From assembly GCA_902727855.1 (NCBI GenBank), contig CACVAS010000105.1:39157-103156 (forward strand): a DNA stretch of 64,000 nt, given 5' to 3'. The position numbers and the translations under genes were made by a program. The notes beneath the pieces were generated by a model, which saw only the letters and a program-made list of their open reading frames with translations, made no database searches and was not told where the DNA came from. The number at the start of each line of letters is the position of its first letter. Positions within the stretch are counted from its first letter, which is position 1. This DNA is from an uncultured Sulfurovum sp. GTDB taxonomy: Bacteria > Campylobacterota > Campylobacteria > Campylobacterales > Sulfurovaceae. Shown here piece after piece: positions 48,185-59,255 of this stretch.

Positions 48185-51100
48185 ACTAAGGCTCCTTCTT
48201 TGTGTGTATGGGTGTTGTCAGGGGACAACACCCTACGGTTTGTTATTTTTGTTAACAGTGTTTGTTTATACTGATCAAGGGTATAGGCAAATGTTTTTAC
48301 ACGTATTTTTATGGATCCGCCAGGTTTATTTGCATCAATGTCATGCAAGGTGAGGTGAGGGGTACGTGAAGCACCAAGTATCTTGTCGATGATAGCATAT
48401 GTTGGTGCATCATGTCCACACTTAAAGCTACTTAAATCAAGTACTGCCACGTTTGGATGTCGCGCGGCAAATTTGGCTGCCCAAACTTTTTGCGCAGAGT
48501 TGGTAGAGTAGTTCTCTGCCCAAACATCACGTATGTCATAGGCAGATGCGACACGCTCTGATTGTATATCTTCTTTAAAATACTGCGCTAAGTAGGTTTC
48601 ATCTTTAGGGATGGCACGCATTGAGATCGTTTTAAACCCAAGAGATTGAAACTCATCAAGTACTTCATGGTTCATACCAGGATCAGAGTGGTAAGGACGC
48701 CCTAGAAGTAAAATAACTACTTCATTGTTGGCTACGACATTGTCTAGTATCTCTTTACCCTCACGCATAATATCTGCATCATTTTTATCTAGTGCTTTCC
48801 AAGCTTGTTCTACTGCCCAGTTACTCTCATCTTCTGTGATACGTAGTTTGTTTTTCCATGTTGAAAAGAGTTGTTTTTTGAGAAGTTGTTTATTGTCAAA
48901 ATTAAGAGGGTCTTCAACATAGGTGATGTTTTTCTCTTCAAAGAGATTTTTTTCTTTAGTAAAAGCAGAGTATACCACTTTAGGTGTACCAGAGATGATG
49001 GGACAAGAGGTCTGCCCCATAGTGTGTTTTACATAGCCTGGCAGTTCAGTAACTGCAGGGAACCACATATACTCAAAGTTTTTGCGTGCAAATTTTTTTT
49101 CATAAAGCAGTGCATAGACATGAGACTGTGCTACTTTAGCAGGGTAACATGAATCTACTGAACCATACTTCGCACCTTCTAAGTACATGTCTTCATTTGA
49201 AAAATCAGAGAAGATAATGTTTTTTTCACTTACTTCCAAAGCTTCAAGGTAGGTACGTAAAAAAGGAGCTAATGAGTAAATGTTTAAAACTTTGGGAATG
49301 GCTATTTGTACTTCACGTCTGTACGCACGTGCATGTTTGTCTGAAGTGTTAAAAGGTCTGTTTATCTGTTTTCTCAGTGTTGGTCCCCAACCACCCAACG
49401 TCACTGTTACCTTTTGTTCTGAAACCTTTGTAGCACTTGTAGGCAATGTTTCTACATTATAGTTGGACTTAAAAAGTTCATACGACTCTTTTTTCACAAG
49501 ATTTGGGGTGTTTTGTTGTAAGTCTTTTCTAGAGTCTTTGAGTATTTTAAGTGCTTCGTGTGACTCTACTGTACCTTCTTCACAAGAGAAACCTGCAATG
49601 TATCTTACAACTTCTGAACTAGGTGTTTTTGTGTCTATAAAGGTACGTGAACAGTTAATGCTACAGAAGTTACAACGTGTTGACTCGTCTGTTTTGGAGG
49701 TGTAGGTCATTTGTAAGGCTTCATCCATACCAGAAAAAGTTGCATAGCCACGTGTGGCTACGACATCTTTAGCTTCTAGAGCAGCACCATAGGCACCTGC
49801 TTCACCTGGGTGAGGGTGTACGTCAACACGTGCATGAGGTACCTTTTCTTTGATGTAGTCTACTTGAGCTTTAAGTGCTGCTTGGTTGTACTGTGTTCCA
49901 CCTTGAAGTACAAAATGGTCTCCAAATGCCGCTAAGTTTGGTGCTTGTACAACATACTGCCAAACATTCTTAGGCAGTACTTTTGAAATACCTGCAAAAA
50001 GTTCTTCTTTGGTGTAGCCCTCTTTTTGAAAATTGACACGATCAGAGTCTAAGAACACAGCACAACCATAATTAAACAATGGTGCTTGTTTGGCAGCAAA
50101 GGCAATGTCAGCAAACCCTTCTACGGGTACACCAAACTGTTTGGCCATGCTTTGCAGTAAGGTTCCATTGCCGGCAGAACATTGATTAGAAAGGCGGAAG
50201 TTTTTCATCATACCATTTTCCATAAACAATACTTTGATGTCTTGACCACCAATGTCACAAATCACATTGATGCTCTCTCCAAACTCTTTTTGAGCAGACT
50301 TCATGTGCGCAATGGTCTCGATGATGTTTGCATCAGCATTTAAGGCACCTTCTAGAACATCTGCAGCATACCCAGTGACCCCTAGCCCTTGTATGTCATA
50401 AAAATTGTGAGGGTCATGTGCTTTTATTTTTTCTAGTAGTTCTAAAGTATCTACAATAGGGTTACCTTTAGAGAGCTGGTAGACTTTTAAAAGCATCTCT
50501 CCTTGCTCGTCACACAGTACAGCTTTAGAAGAAGTTGAGCCTCCATCTATACCTAAGAAACACGTAGTTTTTTGGGTGATTACAGGTGGCACAAAAGGGT
50601 TAATAGCATAGTCATTTTTAAAAGCCTCCAACTCTTCATGGCTGTCAACAAGAGGGCTATCGTTGTTGTCACTGTTGGTGTTGCCACCTGTGTCTACCAT
50701 GGTTTTGAGTTGTATAAGTCCAGTAAAGGGTTTGTCGTTGTTTGCTTCGCCTTCACCGAAGATAACAGCACCCAAAGCTGCATAGTATTGGGCATTGTCA
50801 GGTACATTGACAAGTTCATTGATTTTAGCCTTGTCATAGTCAACACCCCGTTCATCCCATATTTCAGCAATACGCATACGCCAACACTCTTGTAGAAAGG
50901 GTAAATAGGTATTTGGACCACCAAGTAAGAGTACATTTGGCATGAGTGTATTACCACGTGTGAGTACAGTGAGATTTTGCATCACAATGGCATCTGCAAG
51001 TGAGTTCATAATTTCATCACTAGGTACAGAAGTTTTGACAAGGTTAACAATGTCTGTCTCTGCAAAAACACCACATTTAGCGGCTACATGGTGAAGCTTG

Positions 51101-51612
51101 TCTGTTTGAAAGACCAGTTTTTGCACATCTTCACTCTCCATACCTACTTTCATGGTACATTTTTCAATCGTAGCACCCGTACCTGAAGCACACTTGTCAT
51201 TCATGGATGTAAGTACAGACTTTTTCCCGTCTTCACTCTGCTTAAAGTGGATAATTTTCGCATCTTGTCCACCCAGCTCAACAACTGCTCTTACATCAGG
51301 ATGGTTATGCTCAACAGCGAGTACAACGGCATTGACCTCTTGTACAAAACGTGCATTAATAGTAGGGGCAATACGAGTAGCACCAGAACCTGTGATGTAG
51401 ACTTTGTCTAGTTTATTATAGACATCTGTGTGTGTTCTTGCGAGCTCTTCTAAAAGTTTTAAGAGGGTTGGGGCTTGTTTAGTGTCGTGTGGGGTATAGG
51501 CTTTGGCTACAATATTAAAAGCTTCGTCACATACCACATACTTGACAGTCGTAGAGCCTATGTCTATGCCAAGAGCATAGGTTTCTTTGGGGGTTTGCAT
51601 TATTTTGGTCAT
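48181..51612 (-). CDS. Acyl-CoA dehydratase activase-related protein (two BadF/BadG-type ATPase domains plus DUF2229-like region)
   Basis: ALGIDIGSTTVKYVV...DKCASGTGATIE...FLGIDGGSTSSKAVL...NQCSAGNGTLLQSMAKQFG. Confidence 0.92.
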   Translation of the reverse strand: MTKIMQTPKETYALGIDIGSTTVKYVVCDEAFNIVAKAYTPHDTKQAPTLLKLLEELARTHTDVYNKLDKVYITGSGATRIAPTINARFVQEVNAVVLAVEHNHPDVRAVVELGGQDAKIIHFKQSEDGKKSVLTSMNDKCASGTGATIEKCTMKVGMESEDVQKLVFQTDKLHHVAAKCGVFAETDIVNLVKTSVPSDEIMNSLADAIVMQNLTVLTRGNTLMPNVLLLGGPNTYLPFLQECWRMRIAEIWDERGVDYDKAKINELVNVPDNAQYYAALGAVIFGEGEANNDKPFTGLIQLKTMVDTGGNTNSDNNDSPLVDSHEELEAFKNDYAINPFVPPVITQKTTCFLGIDGGSTSSKAVLCDEQGEMLLKVYQLSKGNPIVDTLELLEKIKAHDPHNFYDIQGLGVTGYAADVLEGALNADANIIETIAHMKSAQKEFGESINVICDIGGQDIKVLFMENGMMKNFRLSNQCSAGNGTLLQSMAKQFGVPVEGFADIAFAAKQAPLFNYGCAVFLDSDRVNFQKEGYTKEELFAGISKVLPKNVWQYVVQAPNLAAFGDHFVLQGGTQYNQAALKAQVDYIKEKVPHARVDVHPHPGEAGAYGAALEAKDVVATRGYATFSGMDEALQMTYTSKTDESTRCNFCSINCSRTFIDTKTPSSEVVRYIAGFSCEEGTVESHEALKILKDSRKDLQQNTPNLVKKESYELFKSNYNVETLPTSATKVSEQKVTVTLGGWGPTLRKQINRPFNTSDKHARAYRREVQIAIPKVLNIYSLAPFLRTYLEALEVSEKNIIFSDFSNEDMYLEGAKYGSVDSCYPAKVAQSHVYALLYEKKFARKNFEYMWFPAVTELPGYVKHTMGQTSCPIISGTPKVVYSAFTKEKNLFEEKNITYVEDPLNFDNKQLLKKQLFSTWKNKLRITEDESNWAVEQAWKALDKNDADIMREGKEILDNVVANNEVVILLLGRPYHSDPGMNHEVLDEFQSLGFKTISMRAIPKDETYLAQYFKEDIQSERVASAYDIRDVWAENYSTNSAQKVWAAKFAARHPNVAVLDLSSFKCGHDAPTYAIIDKILGASRTPHLTLHDIDANKPGGSIKIRVKTFAYTLDQYKQTLLTKITNRRVLSPDNTHTHKEGALV
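48210..48238. repeat. REP-like hairpin GGGTGTTGTC-AGGG-GACAACACCC inside the 3' end of the activase gene
   Basis: 10-bp perfect stem. Reverse complement of the first arm of the 3481-3552 element. Encodes RRVLSPDNTH near the C-terminus. Confidence 0.85.
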
Positions 51613-52400
51613 GTATAACCTTTATCTTTAGTGTTCAGTGCCCAAATAATCCAAATAATTCCTATGACTATATAAGGTAAACTAAGTAATTGTCCTGTAC
51701 TAAAAGGAATGTCTAATGTGTAGGCAGCTTGTCTTGTTTTGGTATATTCTATGAGAAAACGTGCAGTAAAAAGCAGTACTAAAAACAGACCTGGTAGTAT
51801 TTTAGTAGCAAAAGCAGGTCTCACTTTACGGTAGATAAAAATTAAAATAAGCATAATAGTTAAGTATGAAAATGCTTCATAAAGTTGTACAGGATGACGT
51901 GGGATAAGGTCAACACGCTCAAAAACAATGGCCCATGAGACATTGCTAGGAAGTCCAAGTATTTCAGAATTAAACAGATTTCCAAAACGTACAAAGGCTG
52001 CGGTGAGTGCACCAGGTATGGCTACACGAGAAACTATCCACATGTATGACTCGTTATAGTTACGAGCAAAAATATACATAGAGATAAAGACACCAAGAAG
52101 TCCACCATGAGAAGCTAGTCCACCTTTCCAAACATAGAGTATTTCAAGTGGGTTGGAAAGATAAAACTCTGGTTCATAGAAGAGACAATGTACAAGACGT
52201 GACCCAATAACTGCACCTACCATGAGGTAAATGAGTAAGTTCTCCACCACAGAGGGGTCTTTACCCTCACGTTTATATATCCAGTTAAGTATAAGTGCCC
52301 CAATGAAGAAAGAACCGACAAATAATAGTCCATACCAACGTAATTGAAGTGGGCCTAGATGTAAGAGCGTAGGGTCAATGTTCCAGACGAAATGTTCCAT
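51609..52400 (-). CDS. lgt: Prolipoprotein diacylglyceryl transferase
   Basis: LRWYGLLFVGSFFIGALIL...VRFGNLFNSEILGLPSNVSWAIVFE...RHPVQLYEAFSYLTIM. Confidence 0.95.
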   Translation of the reverse strand: MEHFVWNIDPTLLHLGPLQLRWYGLLFVGSFFIGALILNWIYKREGKDPSVVENLLIYLMVGAVIGSRLVHCLFYEPEFYLSNPLEILYVWKGGLASHGGLLGVFISMYIFARNYNESYMWIVSRVAIPGALTAAFVRFGNLFNSEILGLPSNVSWAIVFERVDLIPRHPVQLYEAFSYLTIMLILIFIYRKVRPAFATKILPGLFLVLLFTARFLIEYTKTRQAAYTLDIPFSTGQLLSLPYIVIGIIWIIWALNTKDKGYT

Positions 52401-52498
52401 AAAAAGTATTCCTTAGTTAATTAGGAGGATTATACTCTAAATTACTTAACGAAAAAATTGTTCTAAAAAGGTATAGATTTGTTTGTTTGAGTATATTT

Positions 52499-54274
52499 TT
52501 AAAGAGGCCAAAATACCATAATAAGAGGAATGGAAACTGCAAGTATGAGTAGCTCTAAAGGTAGACCCATTCGCCAATAGTCTCCAAATTTGTATCCGCC
52601 AGGTCCCATGATGATGGTATTGTTTTTATGACCAATAGGAGATAAAAAGGCACATGATGCAGCTACTGCAACACCCATGAGAAAGGCATCGGGATTGGCA
52701 TTGAGTTCATTCGCAAGGCTTATACCAATGGGAGCAGCAATCAACACTGTAGCCACGTTATTGAGCATGTCAGAGAGTGTCATAGTAACAACCATTAAGA
52801 GTGCTAAGACTGCGACAACAGGCCACCCCTGTGTCATTGATAAGATACTGTTGGCTATGAGTTGTGTGCCACCAGAAGCTTCAAGTGCTGCGCCTATGGG
52901 GATGAGAGAGGCGACAAGTACAATGACTGACCACTCAACAGAGTCGTACATTTGTGAAGGTGTAAGTACTTTTAAAAATCCATATATAACTACTACCATA
53001 GAGAGTGCTACTGGAAGATACACAATGCCAAAACTTGAAAGTACAATGGCAAGAGCAAATAGAGAGACAGCTAAACCTGCTTTGTCTCGTTGGATGACTT
53101 GAAGTCCTCTGTTTTCTAAGGGTAAAGCACCTAGCCATTTGGTGGTATTGTTAAGCTGTTCATCTCCTCCCATGAGTAGTAATACATCTCCTGCTTGAAT
53201 GAGAGATTTTCTGACTCTTTTGCGAAGTGTTTTCCCTTGTCTTGAGATGCCAAGTAACATGACTTCATGTCTATAGAGCAACCCAACCCCATAGGCAGAT
53301 TGACCTACAATTTGTGCATCATAGGGTATGGTCACTTCCGTCATATGTAGTGTACCTACCAGTGTCCCTTTATGTTTAGATGATTTAGAGTAAGATAGTT
53401 TGAGTTCTGAAGATAAACTTTCAAGGTTTTTCGGATTGGCTTCTATGACCAATAGATCACTTTTTCTAATCACTTCATCGAGTACATTACCAGGAAGTCT
53501 TTTACCTCTTCTAATTAAACCTACAATGAGTGTATCGTGCTTTTCTGTCAGTTGTTCGAGTTGTAAAATAGTTTGTCCAATGGCTGGTGAATTACTGTCA
53601 AAACCAATCTCGATGGTGTAGTCATCTAGATTTCTTAAATCATCAGAAGTATTTTTCTTTTGTGTCGACTCTGGCACAAGTCGCCATCCTATAAGTGAGA
53701 CAAAGACAATGCCTGCAAAGGCAGCTCCAAGTCCTACCCAAGCAAAATCAAACATACTATAGGGGTCACCAAGGGCTGTTTCACGAAATTGAGAGATAAC
53801 AATGTTAGGAGGTGTCCCAATGAGTGTAACCATACCACCTAAAATGGTAGCAAATGAAAGAGGCATAAGTGTTTTAGCAGGAGAACGTTTAGCCTGCTTT
53901 GCCGTTTGAATATCTACAGGCATAAGTAATGCCAAAGTGGCAACATTGTTCATAAAGGCAGACATCACTGCACCGAGAATACCTATGGAAGCTATATGTG
54001 CACCTAGTGATCTACTCGCATCAATAAATTTTTCTGAAAGCATCTCTATGGCACCTGATTGAGAGAGTGCTTTAGAGATGATAAGTACTAACGCAATAAT
54101 AATCACAGCAGGATGCCCAAAACCTGAAAATGCGTCTTTTTGAGGGATGACATTAAGTAATAGCCCTAAAGAAAGGGCACCAAATGCTACAAAATCATAC
54201 CGCCACTTTCCCCAAACGAGTAGTATAAGTACGCCACCCATCAACAGAAATAGTGTGATTTGTTCATAGGTCAT
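52499..54274 (-). CDS. SLC13/DASS-family permease with TrkA-C domains
   Basis: MNNVATLALLMPVDIQTAKQAKRSPAKTLMPLSFATILGGMVTLIGTPPNIVIS...SDMLNNVATVLIAAPIGISLA. Confidence 0.92.
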   Translation of the reverse strand: MTYEQITLFLLMGGVLILLVWGKWRYDFVAFGALSLGLLLNVIPQKDAFSGFGHPAVIIIALVLIISKALSQSGAIEMLSEKFIDASRSLGAHIASIGILGAVMSAFMNNVATLALLMPVDIQTAKQAKRSPAKTLMPLSFATILGGMVTLIGTPPNIVISQFRETALGDPYSMFDFAWVGLGAAFAGIVFVSLIGWRLVPESTQKKNTSDDLRNLDDYTIEIGFDSNSPAIGQTILQLEQLTEKHDTLIVGLIRRGKRLPGNVLDEVIRKSDLLVIEANPKNLESLSSELKLSYSKSSKHKGTLVGTLHMTEVTIPYDAQIVGQSAYGVGLLYRHEVMLLGISRQGKTLRKRVRKSLIQAGDVLLLMGGDEQLNNTTKWLGALPLENRGLQVIQRDKAGLAVSLFALAIVLSSFGIVYLPVALSMVVVIYGFLKVLTPSQMYDSVEWSVIVLVASLIPIGAALEASGGTQLIANSILSMTQGWPVVAVLALLMVVTMTLSDMLNNVATVLIAAPIGISLANELNANPDAFLMGVAVAASCAFLSPIGHKNNTIIMGPGGYKFGDYWRMGLPLELLILAVSIPLIMVFWPL

Positions 54275-54292
54275 GATTTTTCTTTTTAAAGT

Positions 54293-55033
54293 TTAACTAT
54301 TTATTTTTTCTTTAATCTCTTTAGCAATTTGGGAAATCTTTTTTATTTTTTGTGTATCGCTTAAACTCTCATCTAACAAAACTTTGACAAAAGCAGAACC
54401 TACGATGACACCATCTACACCTACAGCCTTATCTTTGGCTGTATTTTGGTCTACACCAAAACCTACATAAACAGGCGTATCTGAGTAGCGCTTGATAGTG
54501 CTGATGATGGGTTGTAAATCTTCAGATTTTCCTGCACCGGTAATACCTGCGTAGGCAACAAGATAGATGAACTTTTTGGCATCTGTAACAATTTGTTGTA
54601 TACGTGCTTCTGTGTCAGTAGGAGCAATGAAGTCTATGAGACTAAGGCCTGCAGCTTCAATCGCTGGTTTATAGGGTTTTGCTTCTTCTAGTGGTAAATC
54701 TGGAATAATGAACCCATTGACACCACTTTTTTGTGCTTGAGCGATGAAGTGTTCCATACCTTTATGATAGAAAGGATTAAAGTAACCCATCCATAGTGTA
54801 TCTATGTGGGGTGCAATTTTAGTAGAGGCCTCAAACAGATGTTCTAGTTTAAATCCATTTTGTAAAGCCTTGAGATTGGCCGCTTCTATCACTGGTCCAT
54901 CTGCTACAGGGTCTGAAAAAGGCATACCAAGTTCTAAGGTGTCTACACCCGCATCTGCTAGTGTTAAAGCAGCATCAATTGTAAAATCTAACGAGGGAAA
55001 ACCTGTGGTAATGTAAGCAACTAAATTCTTCAA
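54293..55033 (-). CDS. trpA: Tryptophan synthase alpha subunit
   Basis: VAYITTGFPSLDFT...VDTLELGMPFSDPVADGPVI...GFIIPDLPLEEAKPY...VYVGFGVDQ. Confidence 0.96.
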   Translation of the reverse strand: MKNLVAYITTGFPSLDFTIDAALTLADAGVDTLELGMPFSDPVADGPVIEAANLKALQNGFKLEHLFEASTKIAPHIDTLWMGYFNPFYHKGMEHFIAQAQKSGVNGFIIPDLPLEEAKPYKPAIEAAGLSLIDFIAPTDTEARIQQIVTDAKKFIYLVAYAGITGAGKSEDLQPIISTIKRYSDTPVYVGFGVDQNTAKDKAVGVDGVIVGSAFVKVLLDESLSDTQKIKKISQIAKEIKEKINS

Positions 55034-55119
55034 TATTTCCTCTTATCTAATATATTTTTAACATTATATGCTAAAATGAGTAAAAATATACATTTATACA
55101 CTAGGATGAGAAAAGAATT

Positions 55120-55932
55120 ATGAGTATTCAAACCCCTAAAATAGAAAAAAAAGTAACACTAACAACCATCGCTAAAATGAAAGGTGTAGAACCTATTACG
55201 ATGGTTACGGCCTATGATGCACTCTTTGCTCAGCTTTTTGATGGTGAAGTGGAGATGATACTAGTAGGTGATAGTCTAAATATGAGTTTTCTTGGAAAAG
55301 AAGACACTCTAAGTGCTACAATGGATCAAATGATTTACCACACACAAGCTGTCTGCAATGGTGCAAAATTGCCATTGATTGTACTAGATATGCCTTTTGG
55401 TTCGTACTCAACAGTAGATGATGCGATACATAATGCCACTAGAGCATACAGAGAAACCAATGCACAAGCTATTAAAATAGAAGGTGGAAAAGAGCGTGCA
55501 CATATTGTTGAAGCTTTAACACAAAACTCTATAGCAGTACTTGGACATATAGGGCTTATGCCACAGTTTTTACGCTCAGATGGTGGGTATAAAATACGAG
55601 GAAAAGATGCAGAAGATATCAAACATTTGCTAGAAGATGCTAAAGCGTTAGAGGCTGCAGGAGCATTTGCTGTGGTTGTTGAAGGTGTCAAAAAAGAAGC
55701 TGCACTTGCAATCACAGAAGCTATCAATATCCCAACGATTGGTATTGGGGCAGGAAATGTGACAGATGGGCAAGTACTTGTATGGTCAGATATGTTTGAC
55801 TTCTTTGAAGCCTTTACCCCTAAGTTTGTTAAGAAGTATGGTAAAGGAGCACAGATGATACGTGAAGGACTTTCCGCATATAGAGATGAAGTCAAGTCTA
55901 GAGAATTTCCAAGTGAGGCATATACCTATTAA
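55120..55932 (+). CDS. panB: 3-methyl-2-oxobutanoate hydroxymethyltransferase
   Basis: [14 protein letters not shown]...[29 protein letters not shown]...GHIGLMPQ...[21 protein letters not shown]. Confidence 0.97.
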   Translation: MSIQTPKIEKKVTLTTIAKMKGVEPITMVTAYDALFAQLFDGEVEMILVGDSLNMSFLGKEDTLSATMDQMIYHTQAVCNGAKLPLIVLDMPFGSYSTVDDAIHNATRAYRETNAQAIKIEGGKERAHIVEALTQNSIAVLGHIGLMPQFLRSDGGYKIRGKDAEDIKHLLEDAKALEAAGAFAVVVEGVKKEAALAITEAINIPTIGIGAGNVTDGQVLVWSDMFDFFEAFTPKFVKKYGKGAQMIREGLSAYRDEVKSREFPSEAYTY

Positions 55933-56942
55933 TGGAACGTATGGTTGAGATAGAGCGTTTTGAAGAAGAGAGTTCTTATGAGGTCTCTTTACGTCCTAGT
56001 GGATGGGATGAATATATTGGTCAAGAAAAGATAAAAAAAAACCTTAAAGTTTTTATAGAAGCAAGTAAAAAAAGAGAAGAAGCACTAGACCACATTTTGT
56101 TTTTTGGCCCTCCTGGTTTAGGTAAAACAACCATCGCAAACATCATTGCTAACCAGATGAATACCAATATAAAAACCACTGCAGCACCCATGATAGAAAA
56201 GGCAGGCGACTTAGCTGCACTTCTTACCAATATTGAAGAGGGTGATATACTTTTTATAGACGAGATACACCGTATGTCTCCAGCAATAGAAGAAATACTT
56301 TACCCTGCGATGGAAGATTTTAGATTAGATATTATTATAGGTTCTGGTCCTGCAGCACAGACTGTAAAGATAGACCTGCCACGTTTCACACTTATTGGTG
56401 CAACGACAAGAGCAGGGATGCTCTCCAACCCTTTACGTGAACGTTTTGGTATGCACTTTAGAATGCAGTTTTATACACCTGAAGAGTTGGCAAAAATTGT
56501 AATGCAAGCTTCTCACAAGTTAAATAAGGTGTCCCTCCCTGATGCAGCTGCTGAGATGGCAACAAGAAGTAGGGGAACTCCACGTATCGCTTTGCGTTTA
56601 CTCAAGCGTGTGCGTGACTTTGCTGAGGTACTCGATGAACAAGAGATAAGCCTTGAGAGAGCACAATATGCGCTTGATCAACTAGGCGTAAATAATCTTG
56701 GTTTTGATGAACAAGATATACAACTTTTAGAACTACTAGTAAGTGCTAAAAATAAGCCTATGGGGCTTAGTACTATAGGTGCTGCCTTAAGTGAAGATGA
56801 AGGGACGATAGAAGATGTGTTAGAACCCTATCTTATAGCCAATGGCTATATAGAGAGAACAGCAAGAGGACGTATTGCTACACAAAAATCCTATGAGCAT
56901 TTTAAACTTGCTGGGGCGAAGGATGGACTCTTTAATGACTAA
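55932..56942 (+). CDS. ruvB: Holliday junction branch migration DNA helicase RuvB
   Basis: [19 protein letters not shown]...[21 protein letters not shown]...[23 protein letters not shown]. Confidence 0.97.
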   Translation: MERMVEIERFEEESSYEVSLRPSGWDEYIGQEKIKKNLKVFIEASKKREEALDHILFFGPPGLGKTTIANIIANQMNTNIKTTAAPMIEKAGDLAALLTNIEEGDILFIDEIHRMSPAIEEILYPAMEDFRLDIIIGSGPAAQTVKIDLPRFTLIGATTRAGMLSNPLRERFGMHFRMQFYTPEELAKIVMQASHKLNKVSLPDAAAEMATRSRGTPRIALRLLKRVRDFAEVLDEQEISLERAQYALDQLGVNNLGFDEQDIQLLELLVSAKNKPMGLSTIGAALSEDEGTIEDVLEPYLIANGYIERTARGRIATQKSYEHFKLAGAKDGLFND

Positions 56943-57954
56943 AAGTTCTTTAATGGTGACTGCACTATTTGTCTTGGCGATTGTAGGAGCTTACTCAGTG
57001 TATGCACCTTATTTACTCTCTTTAACTGTAGCAATACTCTTAACCATGGCAACATTTAACCTTAGTAAAAAGTTAGTTGCGTGGACAAACTCAGCAAAAA
57101 TCTCTTCAGCTATCTCAACATTTTTACTCTCTTTACTCCTTTTTGCTCCTATTGTCTACTTAGCAACTATTGGGGTAGGGTATGTGACACAAGTAGACAG
57201 TGCAGGTATTAAAGAGACTGTGCACACAGTAAGAGAATACTTAGAACAAGCACCATTTTTTAATGAGTTAAGTAAGCAATATTTGAACGATGATAAAATT
57301 TCTAACTATATTGAGGAGTCAACCCACTATATCACTGCCTTAGGGTCAGCTGGGCTTAGTTTTATGAAAAACATGTTTTTTGTTGTGGTCTTTTATTTTT
57401 TCATTAATTTTTATGGAGACCGTTTCTTTGATATGGTACTAAAACTTTTACCTGTTTCTGCACCAAAAGGTTCAAAAATTATGCACGAAATCTCTGCTAC
57501 TATGGAAGTTGTTTTCTTTTCTATCATCGTAACAGCCATATTTGAGGGTATATTATTTGGTATTATTATGAGCTATTTTGGTTTTAATGGGCTACTCTTT
57601 GGTGTCATTTATGGGTTTGCCTCTTTAGTGCCTATTGTTGGTGGTATTATGGTTTGGGCACCGGTCTCTTTATATGCATTAACACAAATAGACTCCCATA
57701 CAGCTATTGTCATTGCTACGTATTCTGTAGTTATCATTTCGATTATAGCCGATACGTTTATTAAACCTATGATTATTCAAGTGATTAAAGAAGACTTTTT
57801 AAAGTGTACGGTGCAGGTAAACTCTATTGTTATTTTCTTCTCTATTTTTGCTGGTATGAGTACACATGGCTTTTGGGGAATGATTTTAGGACCAGCAGTT
57901 ACGTCGTTTTTGATTGCTATTACAAAAGTCTATGTAAACTATGCAGAGAAATAG
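56923..57954 (+). CDS. AI-2E-family transporter
   Basis: Polytopic. [24 protein letters not shown]...PMIIQ...[21 protein letters not shown]. Start inferred at MDSLMTKSS. Confidence 0.85.
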   Translation: MDSLMTKSSLMVTALFVLAIVGAYSVYAPYLLSLTVAILLTMATFNLSKKLVAWTNSAKISSAISTFLLSLLLFAPIVYLATIGVGYVTQVDSAGIKETVHTVREYLEQAPFFNELSKQYLNDDKISNYIEESTHYITALGSAGLSFMKNMFFVVVFYFFINFYGDRFFDMVLKLLPVSAPKGSKIMHEISATMEVVFFSIIVTAIFEGILFGIIMSYFGFNGLLFGVIYGFASLVPIVGGIMVWAPVSLYALTQIDSHTAIVIATYSVVIISIIADTFIKPMIIQVIKEDFLKCTVQVNSIVIFFSIFAGMSTHGFWGMILGPAVTSFLIAITKVYVNYAEK

Positions 57955-59099
57955 GGTTTAATTAGAGGGTTCTTGGTCACTAAACCAACATGGTACCCAG
58001 CCTTAATAAACTGATTGAATTTTTTATCAAGAATACAAGATGGGAAATCCATAATTTTTTTATGAAGTGTAGCATAGTTTTTATTCTGCTCATTTCTCAG
58101 TGATTCAAGAGGCGTAATATCGCCTCTATATCCGTTCTTTCTAAGGGTATTAAATCCCCATTGATAGGCTCTCATTTTCTTGACAAGATTACCAATATTA
58201 GGTGCCTTAACATAATCATACAATTCTTTCTCAATAATCCAATGTGAAGTCTCAACCTCACTCTGCCAAGTCTTAGCTCCAGGTGGAATGGTTTTATGTC
58301 TTGTAATGCCATTACGACGCACTACTTGTTTAAAGAGTGTGTCTGCTAATGCATCTCTTGTGTTAACAAATTCTGTGCCATTGTCTGTTTGTATCGTTCT
58401 AGGTACTACATCAAATCTTTTGAGGTGCGTAAGTAACATATCCACAAAGATACTAGAGTTATGTCTTGTATGCTCATGTGCCAAAGAAACAAACAATGCC
58501 CCTGTTTTTAGGTCTCTAGCAGTGTACTGGTACATAGGTAACCCATACTTTCTGTTTAAGTCTTTCTTCTTTTTGAGTGCCAATGATTGTTCTAGGTAGT
58601 TAGGTATGTCGGTTAGTTCTTTGACATCTATCTGTATCTTCTCAAAGGCTAGGTACTTTTGTTTTATGGCTCTACAGTCTTTCTTTTTCTCTGATTTTTT
58701 ATAGTGTCTCTTTAGTAACCTATTCTTTTTCCAAATAGCATAGACCGTGGCTGCTGAAGGTATCTCTGTACATCCTTGCTGGTTTAAATAAGAGACTACA
58801 TAGCAATACCCTAAGCTAGGACGTTCTTTACGAAATTTGATGATCAGTTCTCTTGTTTCGTCTTTGATTTGTAGGTGTGGTGTAATTGGGGCTTTAGAAT
58901 GGTTCTTAAGTGAAGAGATATGCCCTTTAAATCTACCTACCCACTTACGTACTGTTTTACGTGTGGTATTAAACTCCAAAGCTACTGCTGTGATGGATTT
59001 TAGATCTTTAAATCTAGCTACCATTGCTTTTCTAATCTCTAAAGGTTCTTTTGAATCCTTTAGAAAGTCACTATACGTTAAAATATTACTTGCCAACAT
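57939..59099 (-). CDS. IS481-like DDE transposase (HTH plus rve integrase core), reading out of the element at its 3' end
   Basis: HTH (TAVALEFNTTRKTVRKWVGRFKG), rve core (KIQIDVKELTDIP...RTIQTDNGTEFVN...PGAKTWQSEVETSHWIIEKELYD). Confidence 0.92.
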   Translation of the reverse strand: MLASNILTYSDFLKDSKEPLEIRKAMVARFKDLKSITAVALEFNTTRKTVRKWVGRFKGHISSLKNHSKAPITPHLQIKDETRELIIKFRKERPSLGYCYVVSYLNQQGCTEIPSAATVYAIWKKNRLLKRHYKKSEKKKDCRAIKQKYLAFEKIQIDVKELTDIPNYLEQSLALKKKKDLNRKYGLPMYQYTARDLKTGALFVSLAHEHTRHNSSIFVDMLLTHLKRFDVVPRTIQTDNGTEFVNTRDALADTLFKQVVRRNGITRHKTIPPGAKTWQSEVETSHWIIEKELYDYVKAPNIGNLVKKMRAYQWGFNTLRKNGYRGDITPLESLRNEQNKNYATLHKKIMDFPSCILDKKFNQFIKAGYHVGLVTKNPLIKPYFSA

Positions 59100-59191
59100 G
59101 TTTATTCTCCTTGACTTTTTAGTGGTTTAAGAAATCTTGGAAATATTATATCCATCTTCTTTAGGTGGATACCATGTTGGTTTAATCTACA
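57974..59191. mobile_element. IS481-like insertion sequence
   Basis: Terminal inverted repeats TGGTCACTAAACCAACATGGTACCCA / TGTAGATTAAACCAACATGGTATCCA. Flanking 14-bp direct repeat AATTAGAGGGTTCT at 57960-57973 and 59192-59205. Confidence 0.85.
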
Positions 59192-59255
59192 AATTAGAGG
59201 GTTCTATTAATGAAGTATTAAACCTATTATAGAATAATGTTACTACAAAGGATAT

